Assembly (NCBI RefSeq): GCF_020882245.1
Contig: NC_083599.1
Location: forward strand, 22,640,865 to 22,704,864
Reading direction: 5' to 3'
From: Rhopalosiphum padi
Taxonomy: Eukaryota; Arthropoda; Insecta; Hemiptera; Aphididae
Length of the DNA: 64,000 nt
Under the pieces are notes generated by a model, which did not search any database, was not told where the DNA came from, and worked only from the letters and a program-made list of their open reading frames with translations. The position numbers and the translations under genes are program-made. Below, in pieces: positions 24,201 to 37,900 of the stretch (its first letter is position 1; each line of letters begins with the position of its first letter).

Positions 24201-27200
24201 ATGCTCTTTATTTTTTTCACCAAGGATTAAAACCAACAATTTATTTCAGAGGTAATCAGATTTTTTTTATTGTTAATTGACATTAAAAGCATATTTCAGG
24301 TAAATGTGATAAAAAACAATGGACATGTATGTTTTTAGTTTAGTTTTTAAAATGTATATATTTTGACAATAAGAAAATAATATAAATCTTAACTGTTCAA
24401 ATATTTATTGTACATATTTTAATCTGATACACTTAATTTATTTTTAGAAGCATTAAATTCTTCCGAAGTATCTATTTCATCTACTGACGATAGCAATGTT
24501 AATATATCAAATGATGCGAAGACAGTTGAGCGTAAATCCAGATCCAGATCTCGGTCATCTTCTAATGATTCCTCACATTCTCAGTCAGATTCTTCTTCAC
24601 ATTCAGCTTCTGCATCCGGTACTAGGAATAAATTTAATTCAAAGTCTAAATCTCGACCAAGAAAAATGTTGCAAAGTCGGTCAAGATCTAGATCAAAGTC
24701 TCATTCAAGATCTAAATCTAGATCATCTTCTGTATCATCAGTGGGTTCTCATTCATCTTTTAAAAAAAGTAAAATAAAACGTAAAATTGTATCCGATTCT
24801 GAAGATGATGATCTTCCAATTAAAAATGAAGTTGATTCTGATGATGGCCAAGGTGAAGGTAATAATTGTATACATATATATATATATATTATAGAAATTT
24901 ATTTTATAAAATGTTTATAGAACCAGAGGATAACATAGTTCAGAAAAAAAAATTTAAAAAGGTTAAAATTATGTCAGATTCTGAATCTGAAGAAGATGAT
25001 GATATCAAAAATACACATGTTACGAGTCCAATTGTTAGTATTACAATTTAAATTAAATGTATATAATCATTAATTTATATTTTAATTGTGTAGGTTCGTA
25101 AAGAGCACGCTATATCTGATGATGAAAATACAGAGACGGAGAAGGCATTGGATGTAGCTGAAGTGTTGCCAGAACTATCAGATGATTCTGATAAAGAAGA
25201 TGATCCAAGTGCAGTAATTGGCACAAGTACTAGCAAAAGCAGTGCTAATAATGAAAACGAAGATGACCCTGATGATCCCGATGAACGTGATAATCATAAT
25301 AGGTAATAAATCAGTTTGAAGTTTAAAATGCTTCCTTATTTTGAAAATTATTTATTTCCTATGTTAGTTGAATTATTGCTAAGTTAGTTTGAGAACAATT
25401 ACTTAACTAGGGTTGCATAAAAAAATTGATTTTTTTTTATAGTTTAATTAAATTAAGTTAAGCAATTATGGTTCACTTAATCATGTCTAAGGGGGACTAT
25501 AATCTCACTATTACTTCATCAAATTTTTTCATGCAATCCCGCTAGTTTTTTTATAAGTTAATTTAAAGTTTAAATGGCGTTAAATTAAAATCAAAAGTCT
25601 AATTTATTTGGTTTTTAAACTGGTTAGTTTCATAAATAATCTATTGAATTTATATTTCTAAGTATCCTTGTAATTTAAAGTATAAATTTTTATGCAGTGA
25701 TAATAATCCAGCATCAGATTTTGAACTTATGATGATGCGAAAAAAAGAAGAACAAACAATGAAACGTCGCAGGAAAGACATAGATATTATAAATGACAAT
25801 GATGATATTATTGCTGGATTAATTGGTGATATGAAACATGCTGCTGAAGTAATTATATAAATAATAAAAAAAATCTCGTTGTAGAAAAATGATTTAAAAT
25901 TGTTTTAATTTACATTTTTAAACTATTTATTATTTTTTTGTGTTATAATTTTTCTATGAATTATTTAGTGTGATCGACAATTAAACAAAGAAGGAAAACC
26001 AGCAATTAACAAAATAACTATGCTGCCGAAATGTTTATCACAATTAAAGAAACACAATTTGATGTTAGCTTTTATTGAGCACAATGTATTAAATGTTTTC
26101 ACTGATTGGTTAGCACCTATGCCAGATAGAAGTTTGCCTTCATTGCAAGTCCGCGAGTCATTGATAAAACTTTTAGCTGATGTAAATCATAAGTGACAAA
26201 GTATTTGAATATATATTATTTATTTATTTATTTATTTATTTTTATTATAGTATCCTCCAATTGAACAATCTACTCTCAAGTATTCTGGAATTGGCAAGGC
26301 TGTCATGTATTTGTACAGACACCCCAAAGAAACCAAAGAAAATCGAGAACGTGCTGGTCGTCTTATAAATGAATGGGCTCGTCCAATTTTCAATTTGTCA
26401 ACAGACTTTAAAGGTTAATTGAAAATTAGATATTATGTTCAATTCTTAAAGTGTACTTTTAAAATTAATTTGAATTGTTCAATTAAAAGCAATGTCTAAA
26501 GAAGAAAGAGAAGAACGAGACTTGGAACAAATGCCTAGGCGGAAGCGTTCAAGTATAGATGATAATAAACATGATGATGACGATGATGATGATGATGATG
26601 GGTAATTCAATCATTTTTCAAACTTACGTTTAACAGAATAATTTTTCTCCTTTTCATATTACATAATATTCAATATCTTGACTATAATTAAATGGTTCTT
26701 AACCTTTTGTACAACACAGACCCCCAATGAAAGATTTTTAGAAATCGCAGATCCCCTACCAATTTTTTTGTCGAATACCTTTTTTTCCAAAACATCTGAT
26801 GTTATCATAACCAAAATTATAATAATTATTTTATATTACAAATTATAGAAGTAGACATAACAAAACATATACATTTATAATTATTTTTATTAAACTTAAT
26901 TTTTCATAAAACTGTAATATAAATTATTTTGTTTTTAATATTCTTAAAGCTGTCGTGGACCCCCAACATGAGTATCTTGGACCACAGGTTAAGAACCGCT
27001 GCTATAGTAGTATAGTGAATTGCATAGAAAGTGGGTTGCTACTCACGTTGAAATTTATTCCACACATGACCACAGGGTAAAAAGTAAACAGTGGTTCTCA
27101 TAATTATTACTAAAAAGAGTGCGATAGTGATTTACAAGCTATATTTATGATGTTTAACAAAAGTGGAGTAAATTAGTCATAAGTTGATTAGCCACTAATT

Positions 27201-27739
27201 ATCCTGAATAAAGTTTATGTTTTTATCACTTTCTAAAATTATCTCTATAAACTTCACAAGACCAATGTGGTAGGTCTAAAATTAATCATATTGTGCTAAT
27301 CATTCAATTTAAAAAATTGTTTTAAAAGATTATATTATTATATCAATTTTAAAAACTACATTTATAATTTATATGCACTAATATTTTCACTAATATCACT
27401 TAATTTAGTCCAAGAACATTAAAACCAGGTGACAAAGGTTGGATAGCCAGAGCCCGTGTACCTACTCCATCTAATAAGGATTATGTGGTTAGACCAAAGT
27501 CAATGACAGATGCTGATATTTCAAGGGTAATTAATATTACATTAATTTAAGTTAATATATTTAAATATATATGTACAATCTATGACTAATCCATGAATGA
27601 AATTTGAAATGTGTAGGCTGTAAAGCGACCAATGAACCGTTTTGAAAAGCACTTAAAGAATTATATGGATAGCAAGAGAAATAATCAATCTAAGCGTGCA
27701 GTTCCGATATCAATAGAAGGAAGAAAAATGGGGTTATAA
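21209..27739 (+). CDS. IWS1: IWS1 homologue (Spt6-interacting transcription elongation factor)
   Basis: IWS1/Spn1 binds Spt6 and elongating RNA polymerase II and links elongation to splicing, export and chromatin marks. Exons: 21209-21266, 21820-21953, 24448-24858, 24921-25033, 25094-25302, 25698-25848, 25969-26181, 26251-26413, 26490-26601, 27409-27526 and 27617-27739. All are GT/AG and in phase. From the ATG at 21226 the product is 595 residues. An in-frame ATG at 21838 (MSSQPIETESD) is an alternative start. The N-terminal half is disordered, with an Arg-Ser-rich segment (RSRSRSKSHSRSKSRSSS) and acidic patches (SDSEDDD, DDPDDPDERD). The C-terminal half is the TFIIS N-terminal-like IWS1 core: LNKEGKPAINKITMLP, FTDWLAPMPDRSLPSLQ, YPPIEQSTLKYSGIGKAVMY, RAGRLINEWARPIF and MPRRKRSS. 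The end GDKGWIARARVP and RPMNRFEKHLKN is typical of the family. Exon 26490-26601 ends in a run of Asp codons. Confidence 0.95.
21954..24447 (+). other. Long IWS1 intron
   Basis: This 2.5 kb intron lies between the codons for LLFKSK and EALNSSE. It is AT-rich. Around 23200-23520 a locally less AT-rich patch may be a decayed repeat, but no frame in it is recognisable. Nothing else is supported. Confidence 0.6.
26690..27001. mobile_element. hAT-type MITE in an IWS1 intron
   Basis: The ends GGTTCTTAACC (26694-26704) and GGTTAAGAACC are perfect inverted complements. A second subterminal pair is ACAGACCCCCA and TGGACCCCCAAC. The flanks CTATAATT and CTATAGTA could be a decayed 8 bp duplication. It is about 310 bp and non-coding, between the two IWS1 exons ending at 26601 and starting at 27409. 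Confidence 0.7.
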
Positions 27740-29715
27740 ATATTTTTATTTTGTAACGTGTTTATTTTTAGATTATTGTAAAAACTGTTTGATTATCAGT
27801 ATATTTTAATTTTTCATTGATTTAGTACTTAATTCAAAAAGTTCATTAGTTATAAAACCAATATTACTTTTAAGTACTTAACTTAGTCAACATTTGTATT
27901 AGTTTATTTTTAATTATCTTTTAAAAATTAATTACATTTAATACTTTAATAAGTTTCTATGATAATATTTGTTTATGATTATATATAATAGCATTGCATT
28001 AGATTAATCATCCATTAAGAATACAATCAAGATATACATTTTGTTCATTTGTAGTTGGACAAAATTAAGTATTAAACAAAAAAGTACTTTTAAATTGAAT
28101 GTATGTTATTTTTTCTTAAAATGTTATTTGCATAAGTTAAAATTCTAGTTTTATACTATACTAGCTATCCTCGTGTTTTTCGATGCCCGTATAAAAAAGT
28201 AATATTCCGTTTGGGCGACTATTATTTGTACCGTTTGGAAGAGTGAAATTATTTTTACCTACATGCGAGGTAAAAACCTGGTGACAGATAAGGATGATAT
28301 TATTGCTTATCATTATTAATTACTATTATCGAAAATTTAATTAATTAATTGTTGAATGTATATTATGAGCATTTTCGTACAAAGCCAATGGATTACTTTA
28401 AATTTTCTAATTATATTATATGTAATTTTATTTATAACTTTTTGACTGTAGATTACTATCTACTTACCTATATAATAATATTATTAATATCTATACCAAT
28501 ATTTTTTTTTTAATAGGACTTTTTATTAATTATTTTTATTTTATATGATTCATTGATTTTGTTTAATTAATTGTTGAGTGTAAACAATAATAAACATACA
28601 TTTAAACATAATAAAGAGGTAATATAATTGAGCTATTCGGTGTCTTACGCCTAAGAATAATTCATATCTACACGCCGATAAATACATAGGTACGAAAAAA
28701 TGTCCGGTTGCAAGCACGAAATCATAAAGTAAGACCCTCGGGCCGCTGCGCCGTCTGTATCGTATTCCCGTTATCGGCCGACTGATATTGTTATTATTAT
28801 ATTATGAATATAATATATAGATATACAAATTACACATACAAATTTATTTTTACCGATATCAACACTTTAAAATCAAAATTTTGAAAAATCCTTTATTTGT
28901 GTTCGGTGAAATTATAATATTAATCTATTCTCAAAATTTCAATTCGATAACTTAAATAGGTTCGGCTCTACGTTGATTATTATAAAGTACACTTTTCTTT
29001 ATAAATAAAGATGTACTATAATATATAATAACGCCAATAACGGCGTACTGTGGTCTATACTACTATAGTCTTCTTGCATACTCTGAAGAAAGGTTTTGCT
29101 AAACATATTGTAGTGATAAATGTTATATTTGTTGTGTATCCGTTTGTCGTACGTTAAAATACGGTTTATTAGTACATTTATTTATATCAATTTTCAGAGT
29201 CGTAGCTGGGCTTGGCGAGACTGGCCTAAGCTAAGGGCACATAAAAAAGAGCGTAAAAGCCAAAATAAATTATGCCTATGTTATAATAATATTAATAATG
29301 TAAATTGTATTAAAATATTTTCAAAGTAGTAATACTACTACTATTATTTATTTGTTTATTCATAAAATACGGGGACATTTTTGGCTATTCAATAATGCAT
29401 AGTGTAGGTATATATGTATAATATACAAATATTACAAAGTGCTTATGACATAAAATATATACTTAATACGTTATAATATTAAGCAAAATGAAAATAAATT
29501 TGAAAATCGATTTGCATGATTAATGATTATTATTAAATAAATATGTATATGTTAAAGTTAAAAATAGGATTCAAAATTCAACTCATCTCCGCCAATATAT
29601 TCATATTTATAGATATGTAGATACTTATTCAGTATCTTATTTAGATACTTTATTTAGTATCCTAGCAACCAAAAATCTTTAATGATCATTTGTCAAATAC
29701 GCACTTAAACATGTC

Positions 29716-29990
29716 CAGTGGCGGCTATCCTTAAAAATAGGTATAGGTGTAGCGAAACATAAGAAGTAACCACTCACTCTCAATAATATTCATCCATAAA
29801 ACATTCCATCTATTGAATAGTTTATTCAACATGTTAAAAAATAAAAGAATTACTATAATACTATTAAAATATTCCAAAGTATTGTTCTGTATTATTTGCA
29901 TACGAAAAATTACGTAGACAACCCACCCCATCCACCTTTAATTAAAGGTATAGCAGGCGCTACACCTCTACTATAGGATAGCCGCTATTG
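29716..29990. mobile_element. hAT-type MITE with 8 bp target duplication
   Basis: The ends CAGTGGCGGCTATCCT and AGGATAGCCGCTATTG are inverted complements with one or two mismatches. They are flanked by AACATGTC (29708-29715) and AATATGTC (29991-29998), which differ at one base. The internal sequence has a second inverted pair GGTGTAGCG and GCGCTACACC. There is no coding capacity. Confidence 0.85.
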
Positions 29991-30071
29991 AATATGTCTA
30001 TGTTTTTTTGTTTATTTTTTGATATTTTTAGTATCCTAGCAACCGTTAAAAATAAAAAACTTGAAGTTTTG

Positions 30072-30417
30072 TTATAGGTACCTGCATGTGTTCTCATGTG
30101 TTGTCTCTGTCTTATTAATGTAGATCATAGCAAATTTGAGTTCAGCAAAACACATTTTGTGATGTTAGCTTTAAAATTAGAGTAAATTTACCTATTATCA
30201 AATTTAAAGGTAAGAATATTACCTATAAAAGGTCATATGCTTTTATTGATATTATTATCATTTTAAAGTGAGTTATGTAAAATATTCAATTTGATAATAG
30301 GTAAATTTACTCTAATATTAAAGCTAACATCACAAAATGTGTTCTGCTGAACTCAAATTTGCTATGATCTACATTAGTAAGACAGAAGCAATACATGCGA
30401 GTATAACGTCCTCTTAA
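30072..30417. mobile_element. Family A MITE (copy 2)
   Basis: The long inverted arms include TTGAGTTCAGCAAAACACA on the left and GTGTTCTGCTGAACTCAA on the right, and TTTACCTATTATCAAAT paired with TTTGATAATAGGTAAA. The right end GTATAACGTCCTCTTAA matches copy 1. The left terminus has diverged or is truncated. The arms could form a hairpin of about 150 bp. Confidence 0.8.
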
Positions 30418-31960
30418 ACAATGTAGGGGCGCATTAATAATTAACTTTATCGGGCTGATTTGTGAATCTAAACCATCATAGGCGTCACCCAAACGCATAC
30501 AAAAAAAATTCATTCAAATCGGTCCAGCCATTTAGGAGGAGTTCAGTGACATACACACGTACAGTAGAATTATATATATAAAGATAATATATATATATGT
30601 ATAATCATAATTAAAAGTAATGCTCAATGTACTAGATTAAGTACTTGGATATCGATTTTCAAATAATCTTATTCAAAAAGTAGTAATTATTAATTAAGAA
30701 AATCAAACATTAAGAAACAGAGTACAGAGTCTATAGTAATGGTTACTTATCTTTCTCAGCTCTCGCCATGGATGATGTATTAAATATTTTATAGCAATTA
30801 TAAGTTTATAATTATATATACAATTTTGAGTAATTTTATAACCACTATTCAGCTGTGAGTCATTCAATAATATTCAATGATTGACTATTAAGAAGAATGA
30901 AAACTTAAAACTTTAAAGCACTTAAATAGAAGATTCCATTTATAATCCTTAGATATAGTTACATAATATTTATTTTTTCATTTGAAAAAGTATCTAAAGA
31001 TTCTAAAGGAAAAAAAGATATAATTTATAATAACACTGTTATTATAGTTATCAATAAAATACTTTGGTTTCGCTCAGAATTAAAATAATACTGTTTATTA
31101 TTATAAGAACTATACATTGGTAACTAGTAAAGCGGTACTTATAAAATCTATAAAGATAAATTTATAGTGATAAGTAAACAATAATATCTTAGTATTAAAA
31201 TAATTAATTAAAATTTACTTACATAAACAATATTTAGTAACAAGGTTATTTTATAGACATCATATAAAAAAATAAAATGGTTAGTTAAATATATGTTAAT
31301 AATAATATATTTCGACCCTTATATTGTATCGTCATAAGACTGGTTTAAATAATTGTTATAATTTAATTATCTTAATACTATTTAACATAATATGTTTTAT
31401 GGTAATTTTAGTTAAATTGGATATAATTAATAACTAATATCAAGAATGAACATTCAATATTAATCACATTTTATGTTTATGATTTAACTTTTTCTTTTAT
31501 ATAAATATTTCAATCTTCTAAAAAGATTTATAAATTATAATTGTACATGAAATATTTAGATATCATATATTTTTATTGTACCCACAAATTAATGCATTAT
31601 AAAAGTAATTAAAAAATAATTAAACGTAAATGTAATCCAAGGTTATAAATACTTTAAGAAAATAAAATTTTCATTACATTACATAAATGTAACAATAATT
31701 TAACAATCATAATATATTTTTCAAGTATATTGTAGTGGATTGTACAACTTCATTCACTGAATCAAAATACTATTGGGTAATAGAAGAATTACAATATGAC
31801 TGTTGTTGAATGCTTATGATTTATCCAGTACATCAATCATCCCAAATTCAATAAATTTTTTAAGTTTATTTATAATAAACGAAAATGATAAGTTGCGAAA
31901 CTTTCTCCACGATGTAATAAAACGAGATAAGTTGTTGTTATTGCATTCCGTGTTATATTA

Positions 31961-34900
31961 TTAATCGTCTATCTTCCAAATAACAGATTCACTGTTTATA
32001 GCTGATTTTAATGTTATTGTGTTCAACCGTTTAATATTAATGAGTTTAGAAGGATTTTTTGGCTTACAGATAGCGGATATTTGCTTTACTTCACTCGACG
32101 ACGATAACAGTTTAGCGGTGGATGCCTTAAAGATGTCCGACGATATTGGTGTGGAAATATTGCTGATATCATTAATAATATTTCTAATTAAATTTGTGGG
32201 AACTAATTTTTCTACAGTACTTTTATTAGCCGTAAATTGTGAGGCGTTACAGATTATGGATTCAGTGTTAGTAGTTGTAGGAATGGTCGAAGTGGCGGTA
32301 GTAATATCTGAGATGTCAGCGGTTACGCTAATTGTGGTGAATGCGTCAGCGGCAGTAATAGTTGAAGTGGGAAATTCGGTGGTGATTGCTTTGGCAATTG
32401 AAGGCGATTTAGAGTTAATTTTTTCCGAGGTGATATCGTCAATGACAGTAGCTGTGATAGCTGCAATTGAATCAGTATCATTGGTTGAGGAAATTGCGGC
32501 AGTTGTATTCGTTGTGGTAGAGGCCTGAGTTGTAATCATAGTTAAGATGGTAGATTCTTCTACAGCGGTGGCGTCAGCGATAGTAGTATTGTCATTAACG
32601 GTAGAAGTGATGTCTGATGTGATGGCGACTGCATCAGGAATAATAATGGCAGGGATTTCGGTATCCATGATGGCTGTGGTAGAATCAGCGACGGGAGTGA
32701 TTAAAGTTGAGGTGTTGGTGACTACAGATGCCGTTTCGATAGTTGTTAGCGCTTCATCACTAGCAGTGATTGCTTCAACGATGGTGGAAAAAATGGGCAA
32801 CGTAGTAGAGACGATGTTGGGTAAAGTTTCAGTGGTTGTAGTAGTCGTGGTTACAGTAATATCTGGACATTTATTGGCAGTAATGACAGGCATATCAATA
32901 GTATTTGTGCACAAAGCAATGTCTCGTTTTTTACTATCACCGCTATCGTGATGTTGAGACGGCATATGAACAACGTTTTGGGGTGAAATGAACTCATGCT
33001 TAGGTTTACTGTAGGATTTAGAAGTTGTTTTGACAGGGATAAAGAGTAAATCTGAATTTTTATCGTCTTCACTTAATGCACATTTGTTATTCAAATAGCT
33101 ATTATTTGTAAGGTCGTTGTTGTAATCGTCGATACGTGATAGCGTTTGATTTTCTTTAGGTTCTGAAATTTGGTTTATTGAATGAGAAGGAATTGTTGCA
33201 GTACAAGATATTTGTTGATGGTGAATGGTTTTATTGTTTTTTACTGTAAAATATCCTAGATTACGACAAGTTTCCAATTTCAGCAAATGGTTGATCAATT
33301 CCATCCCGTTAGGATAAGCGATATTGAGATTTTTAAATAGTTGTATTATCTCAGGTGTGGTGGACGACGATGGTGATGGTTTAACTTGTTGGTGACTTAA
33401 CTTGGAAAATTCAGTTTGTGGTGACGTAGATCCTAAATTTAATGTATTCTTAAGCGATTGATCGGTTTGTACTACAGTTGGTATTTTTATCGGTTTAACT
33501 GAATTTGGGGTTTTTATGTGTTTTTTCGGTACAATCAAATTTGAAGTAAAGAATGATTTTACAGCCGGCGTGAAAACTGGTTTTGGTTTGTGATCAGCAA
33601 TCATAGGTTTATCAATAAGAATCGTAGGTTTATCATTTAGAATTTTAGGTTCATCAAATGAAGTTATAGATTTATTATCTCGAGTCATGGATCTATCAAT
33701 TGGAATCGTAAGTTTATTAGTTAGAATCGTAAGTTTTTCAATTGGAGTCATTGAATCATCAACTTGAGTTGTAGGTGTATCATTTGGAACTGTAGGTTTA
33801 TCAACTGGAATCGTAGGTCTTTCAACCGGAGTTATTAAATTATCAACTTGGATTGTAAGTTTATCAACTGAAGTTATAGATTTATTAATAGGAGACGCAG
33901 GTTTATCAACGAGTACCATAGGTTTTTCAACTGAAATCGTAGATTTATCAACTTGAGTCGTTGGATTTTCAACTGGAATTGTAGTTCTATAATCCGGTAT
34001 AGTTAGTTTATGAACTATTGGCATAGAGCGTTTTCCACATTCAGTAGTTATAGTCAGTTGGTTTGCAACACATTTTTTAGTTCTTGGTACAGGTGGATCT
34101 TTATCAGTACATTTTGGTTGTGTAATTTGATCGAGTCTTAACGCTAATGGATTTTCTGCTACGCTAGTCAATGCCATGGACATAGATCTTTCTTCTATTG
34201 GTACCTTAACCATCGTTCTTGTCATTATCAGTGGCACTGTTCCTATTTTCGTTTTTATAACGGCTGTTGATGGTTGTTTTGATGTCGCCACCGTTGTTGA
34301 TTTTATCAACGATGACAATTTTAGTTGTATTTTTTGTTGGAATGCTAAAGCTGATAATTTTTCTGTTGATTCTTTTAACATTGTAGATGTAGTTTTTTTT
34401 ACTACTGGTACCTTAATCATTGTTCTTGATGTCATTAGTGGCTTATTAGCGTCATTGACAGGTGTTAATATCACAGAAGAATCTACAGTAAAAATATTAC
34501 TTTTTTTCGTTGGTAGAGATTTAACTGTTAATTGATCGTCTTCCTCCGTTTTTTTGATATTTATTTCACATTTTGCTAATTTCATACGTTTTAATTCTTT
34601 CATTTTTAATCTATAATGATCGATGATCCTAAAAATAAACATAAATTAATTACTTATGAGTTTTTAAATATTGCCTTATCCTGTATGGTTATTACAATAT
34701 ATTATAATTTTATATCGTTCACTAATGACGAGCTATATTTTATTAATCAGTAATTCCCCTACTACTTATGGACGGATTGGGATATCAGACCAGCAAGGGA
34801 TAATTAATATTAAGTGGCCCATATTTAAGGGCAAATATTTTGAAGTTTAAATAATAAAAAAAATATGATAACACTGTCATAGGTATAACAATAGGCAACA

Positions 34901-37900
34901 GTATTTATTATAATTATTGGTTAATTATTAAAATTAAATTAAAACATTAAAATATGAGTCTTTTCTACTCTCTAATATTACTAAGTATATTATATTTTTA
35001 TAACTATTTAATATTTAAGAATTTAAAAAATGCATTACTATTTTACTTTTTTCAAATAAACTAATAGTTGAAAAATTATATTAGAGTGAAAATATGCATA
35101 ATATTTTGGATTACTTATTATATTTAAAATCTAATACAAAATTAGTACCTTATTTTAGTAGTGTCACAGTGCTTTTCTAATTCCAATGAAATGTTTGTAG
35201 TTTTATCTCTTCGTAATAATAAATAAATGTGACATGGTTTACAAATAAGAATGTCATATTTTATTTTTGTAGGAATTTTATCCTCATCGAGGATCGATTG
35301 ATATTCATCTACTAAGGATTTATTCATCTGAAACTTTTGTATCGTTCGATTTCCACACAACTGACATTGAGTTAATAATAGTATCTATGAAAACATAAAT
35401 ATAAATTTTAGTTTATTATTTTTAATATTCAATATCAATTGATCAATTATGTATTAACAGATTAATTTTAATATTGTGTAAAAGACAGGTGCACTAATAT
35501 AATATGATTAGTATCATTTAACAACCTGTTCATAATGTGCATTGCAAACAGGAATTTTATGCATTGCTTCTTCCTCATTAGTTTGGACTCTAAAATTGAA
35601 CTAAAATAACAGAAAACATAAATAAATATAAATAATAAAATATATTAAATACATATGTAATATGCATGATTAATGGTTAATATATTTGTTGTTATCGATA
35701 AAATTAAGTTTTTTTTAAACTAAGTCAATGAACAATTTTGATTTATGTTAATAATTATAAAGTGTAATTATAGTAATTCTAGTGTACATTTCAACGTCGA
35801 AAAAGGTGCACTAAAATTGTATAACTATAAAAATTTGATTATAAAACACATTTTCATACGTACCATTTCTTTTTCAATTAATATAACGTTTTTAAAGTTA
35901 AAAACTATACAACAAAAATCGATCCAGTCTTATTTCTACCATTATAGATTTATCTTAGGCCACTTATATCGATTACTATGGTCATCGGATTACACTTTTG
36001 AAGACATATTTGTATTCGTTACATAGTTTATCTACTCAAAAACGAATGACTAGATTTTTGAATTTAGAATATTAAGAATTTAAAATGTTTATACTATTTA
36101 AGTAAAAAAATGTATTAAAAAGCATTTGGAATTCGTTTTTAAATAAATTTCACGATGAATTGAAAAATGCTTTTAGAATTTTTTTTAGAAAATAGTTAAT
36201 TAATAATTGTGAATATTTCATATTTCGGTTATTGACGTCATGTTCAAGAGCAATCCGCTATTTTTTTTATGTATATTCAAATACATTAATGATCTTACTA
36301 GGGCCGGATCTTGGGGGGGGGGGTGGATGAACCAGGGGTTCTAGGTCACTTTGTACGGTCGAGCATTAAAAGTGCGAAACGCGAATACTTTGTACGGTCA
36401 GATAAAACTTTAGATTGTAAACGCGCTGTATACTAATTGAGTCCCAGGATTATTTTGAGTAAAATATAAAGTCAACCGTCCAGAGTCCAAACATAGCGGA
36501 AATTATGACGCACGTCAAAAGCCGCTCCAGTTGGATATACCTATATATACGTATCGTTCATATCATTTTTATGACTTTTGTCAGATAATATAGTAACATA
36601 TTATACTATAGGCCGGGAATTTTAGATTTTATTTCTATCATCGCTAGTATAATAATTATCTTATTGATTTTAACCCGAAGACAAAAAAGAATCATTTATA
36701 TTGATTAATGATAAAGCTAAAAATATAATTATATTTTCATATGCTATCAATTAAAATTTTTTAATTATGTGTGATACACTGATACAAATATACAATATAT
36801 ATTGACGGGACTTTTAAAAGCTGCCCAATACAATTTACTCAAATATTTACTATCCACGGAATGAAAAATAACAACTATAAACAATTGGTATTTTGTTTAC
36901 TTTTGGACAAATTTTTAGAAAATTACGTATCTGAAAACTCACAATATCCTCCGAAAATTTGGGCCTCATTTACTTATACATTGGCGAGGACCACCAACAA
37001 TTGTGAATCCTTTCATTCAAAAATCAATGCTGTTTTATTCAGCCCATCCAAATATTTACCAATTTATAAAAATTTTGTTGAAGTTAGTATTAAAACATGG
37101 ACTCAATTAGTATTATACCTAAAATTTCACTGGACTGTCTGGACTCAATTCGTCATAAAAGGTTATATTGGGACTCAATTTGTATGCTAAACGCGGACAC
37201 TTCGTACTATTATGTATAAAGTATACATACGATATAAATAAGTCTGAAGTCATGACCAATTTTATTAAAAATGTTATTAAGTTTTAATATTATTTGGTAG
37301 GTAAATCTAAGTATCTTCTAAATTTCTACAAATCATATAGAACCAACAAGTACCTACTACACAAATATTGTATTGTTATATTTGAATTGTATATTTTTGA
37401 ACTTTAAATAACTATAGTATATTTCTTATTGTTAAAAATATAATTTTTTTTCAACAGTATAATATATTGAGTAAGTACATATATTTCACAAATATTATAG
37501 GTACGTACTACTTACATATTAGAAAAAATAAGTATTTTTGTGAACATCTTTGTTAGGATTTTTAAAATTTAATAAATAAAAAGTATTGATTATTTTGATT
37601 TGTAGTTAGTATACTATATTTTATAGCGTTAATTATTTATTTTTTATTTAATTTGTACATTATATATACTTACTACTTAGTTATATAACTATAGAAATTA
37701 ATATATAATTTATGTATATAATAGTTCTAAGTGCCCGCATTCTTAAACTTAAATTTTTCTGAAATGTACATCATAATCCGACTGTACAGTGTCCGCGTTA
37801 TGCAGTTTTAACAATGGACCGTACAAAATGACCGTTTACCGAACCAGGGCACTTACCCCGGAAGTCTTGTCGTTGTCGGGGGCATTAAATTGCCATATAA

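Larger units (their letters stand above)
28160..30600. mobile_element. Composite retroelement-like repeat with nested MITEs
   Basis: The left part contains ACTAGCTATCCTCGTG followed by CpG-containing sequence (GGGCCGCTGCGCCGTCTGT at about 28740). The right part has CGGTCCAGCCATTTAGGAGG (30520-30539) and a (TA)n-rich tail at about 30569-30600. That block plus simple-repeat tail resembles the 3' ends of RTE-type non-LTR elements or their short relatives in insects. No reverse transcriptase remnant was found. The two ends may belong to different insertions. Confidence 0.4.
27740..31960. other. Intergenic, repeat-rich spacer between IWS1 and the Cys-rich gene
   Basis: This spacer lies between the convergent 3' ends of IWS1 and the minus-strand Cys-rich gene. 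27740-28150 and 30610-31960 are AT-rich without features. 28150-30600 is a composite of repeats: a non-LTR-like shell with two MITEs inserted (29716-29990, 30072-30417). No gene was recognised. The open frames here are short and have no family resemblance. Confidence 0.7.

Noticed and set aside
24496..24777. Plus-strand frame of 93 codons, Leu-rich, overlapping the IWS1 exon
   Set aside because: It is a +1 shadow of the Arg-Ser-rich IWS1 exon, which has the in-phase neighbours.
29120..29329. Plus-strand frame with SWAWRDWPKLRAHKKERK
   Set aside because: Lies in a composite repeat and matches no domain I know.
32019..32951. Two plus-strand open frames of 169 and 134 codons, Val/Ala-rich
   Set aside because: They are antisense shadows of the Thr/Ala/Ile-rich coding exon at 31961-34628. 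ACN codons read in reverse give Val-rich frames with no start context or family match.
34176..34535. Plus-strand open frame of 119 codons
   Set aside because: Antisense to the same exon; it has no splice partners on the plus strand.
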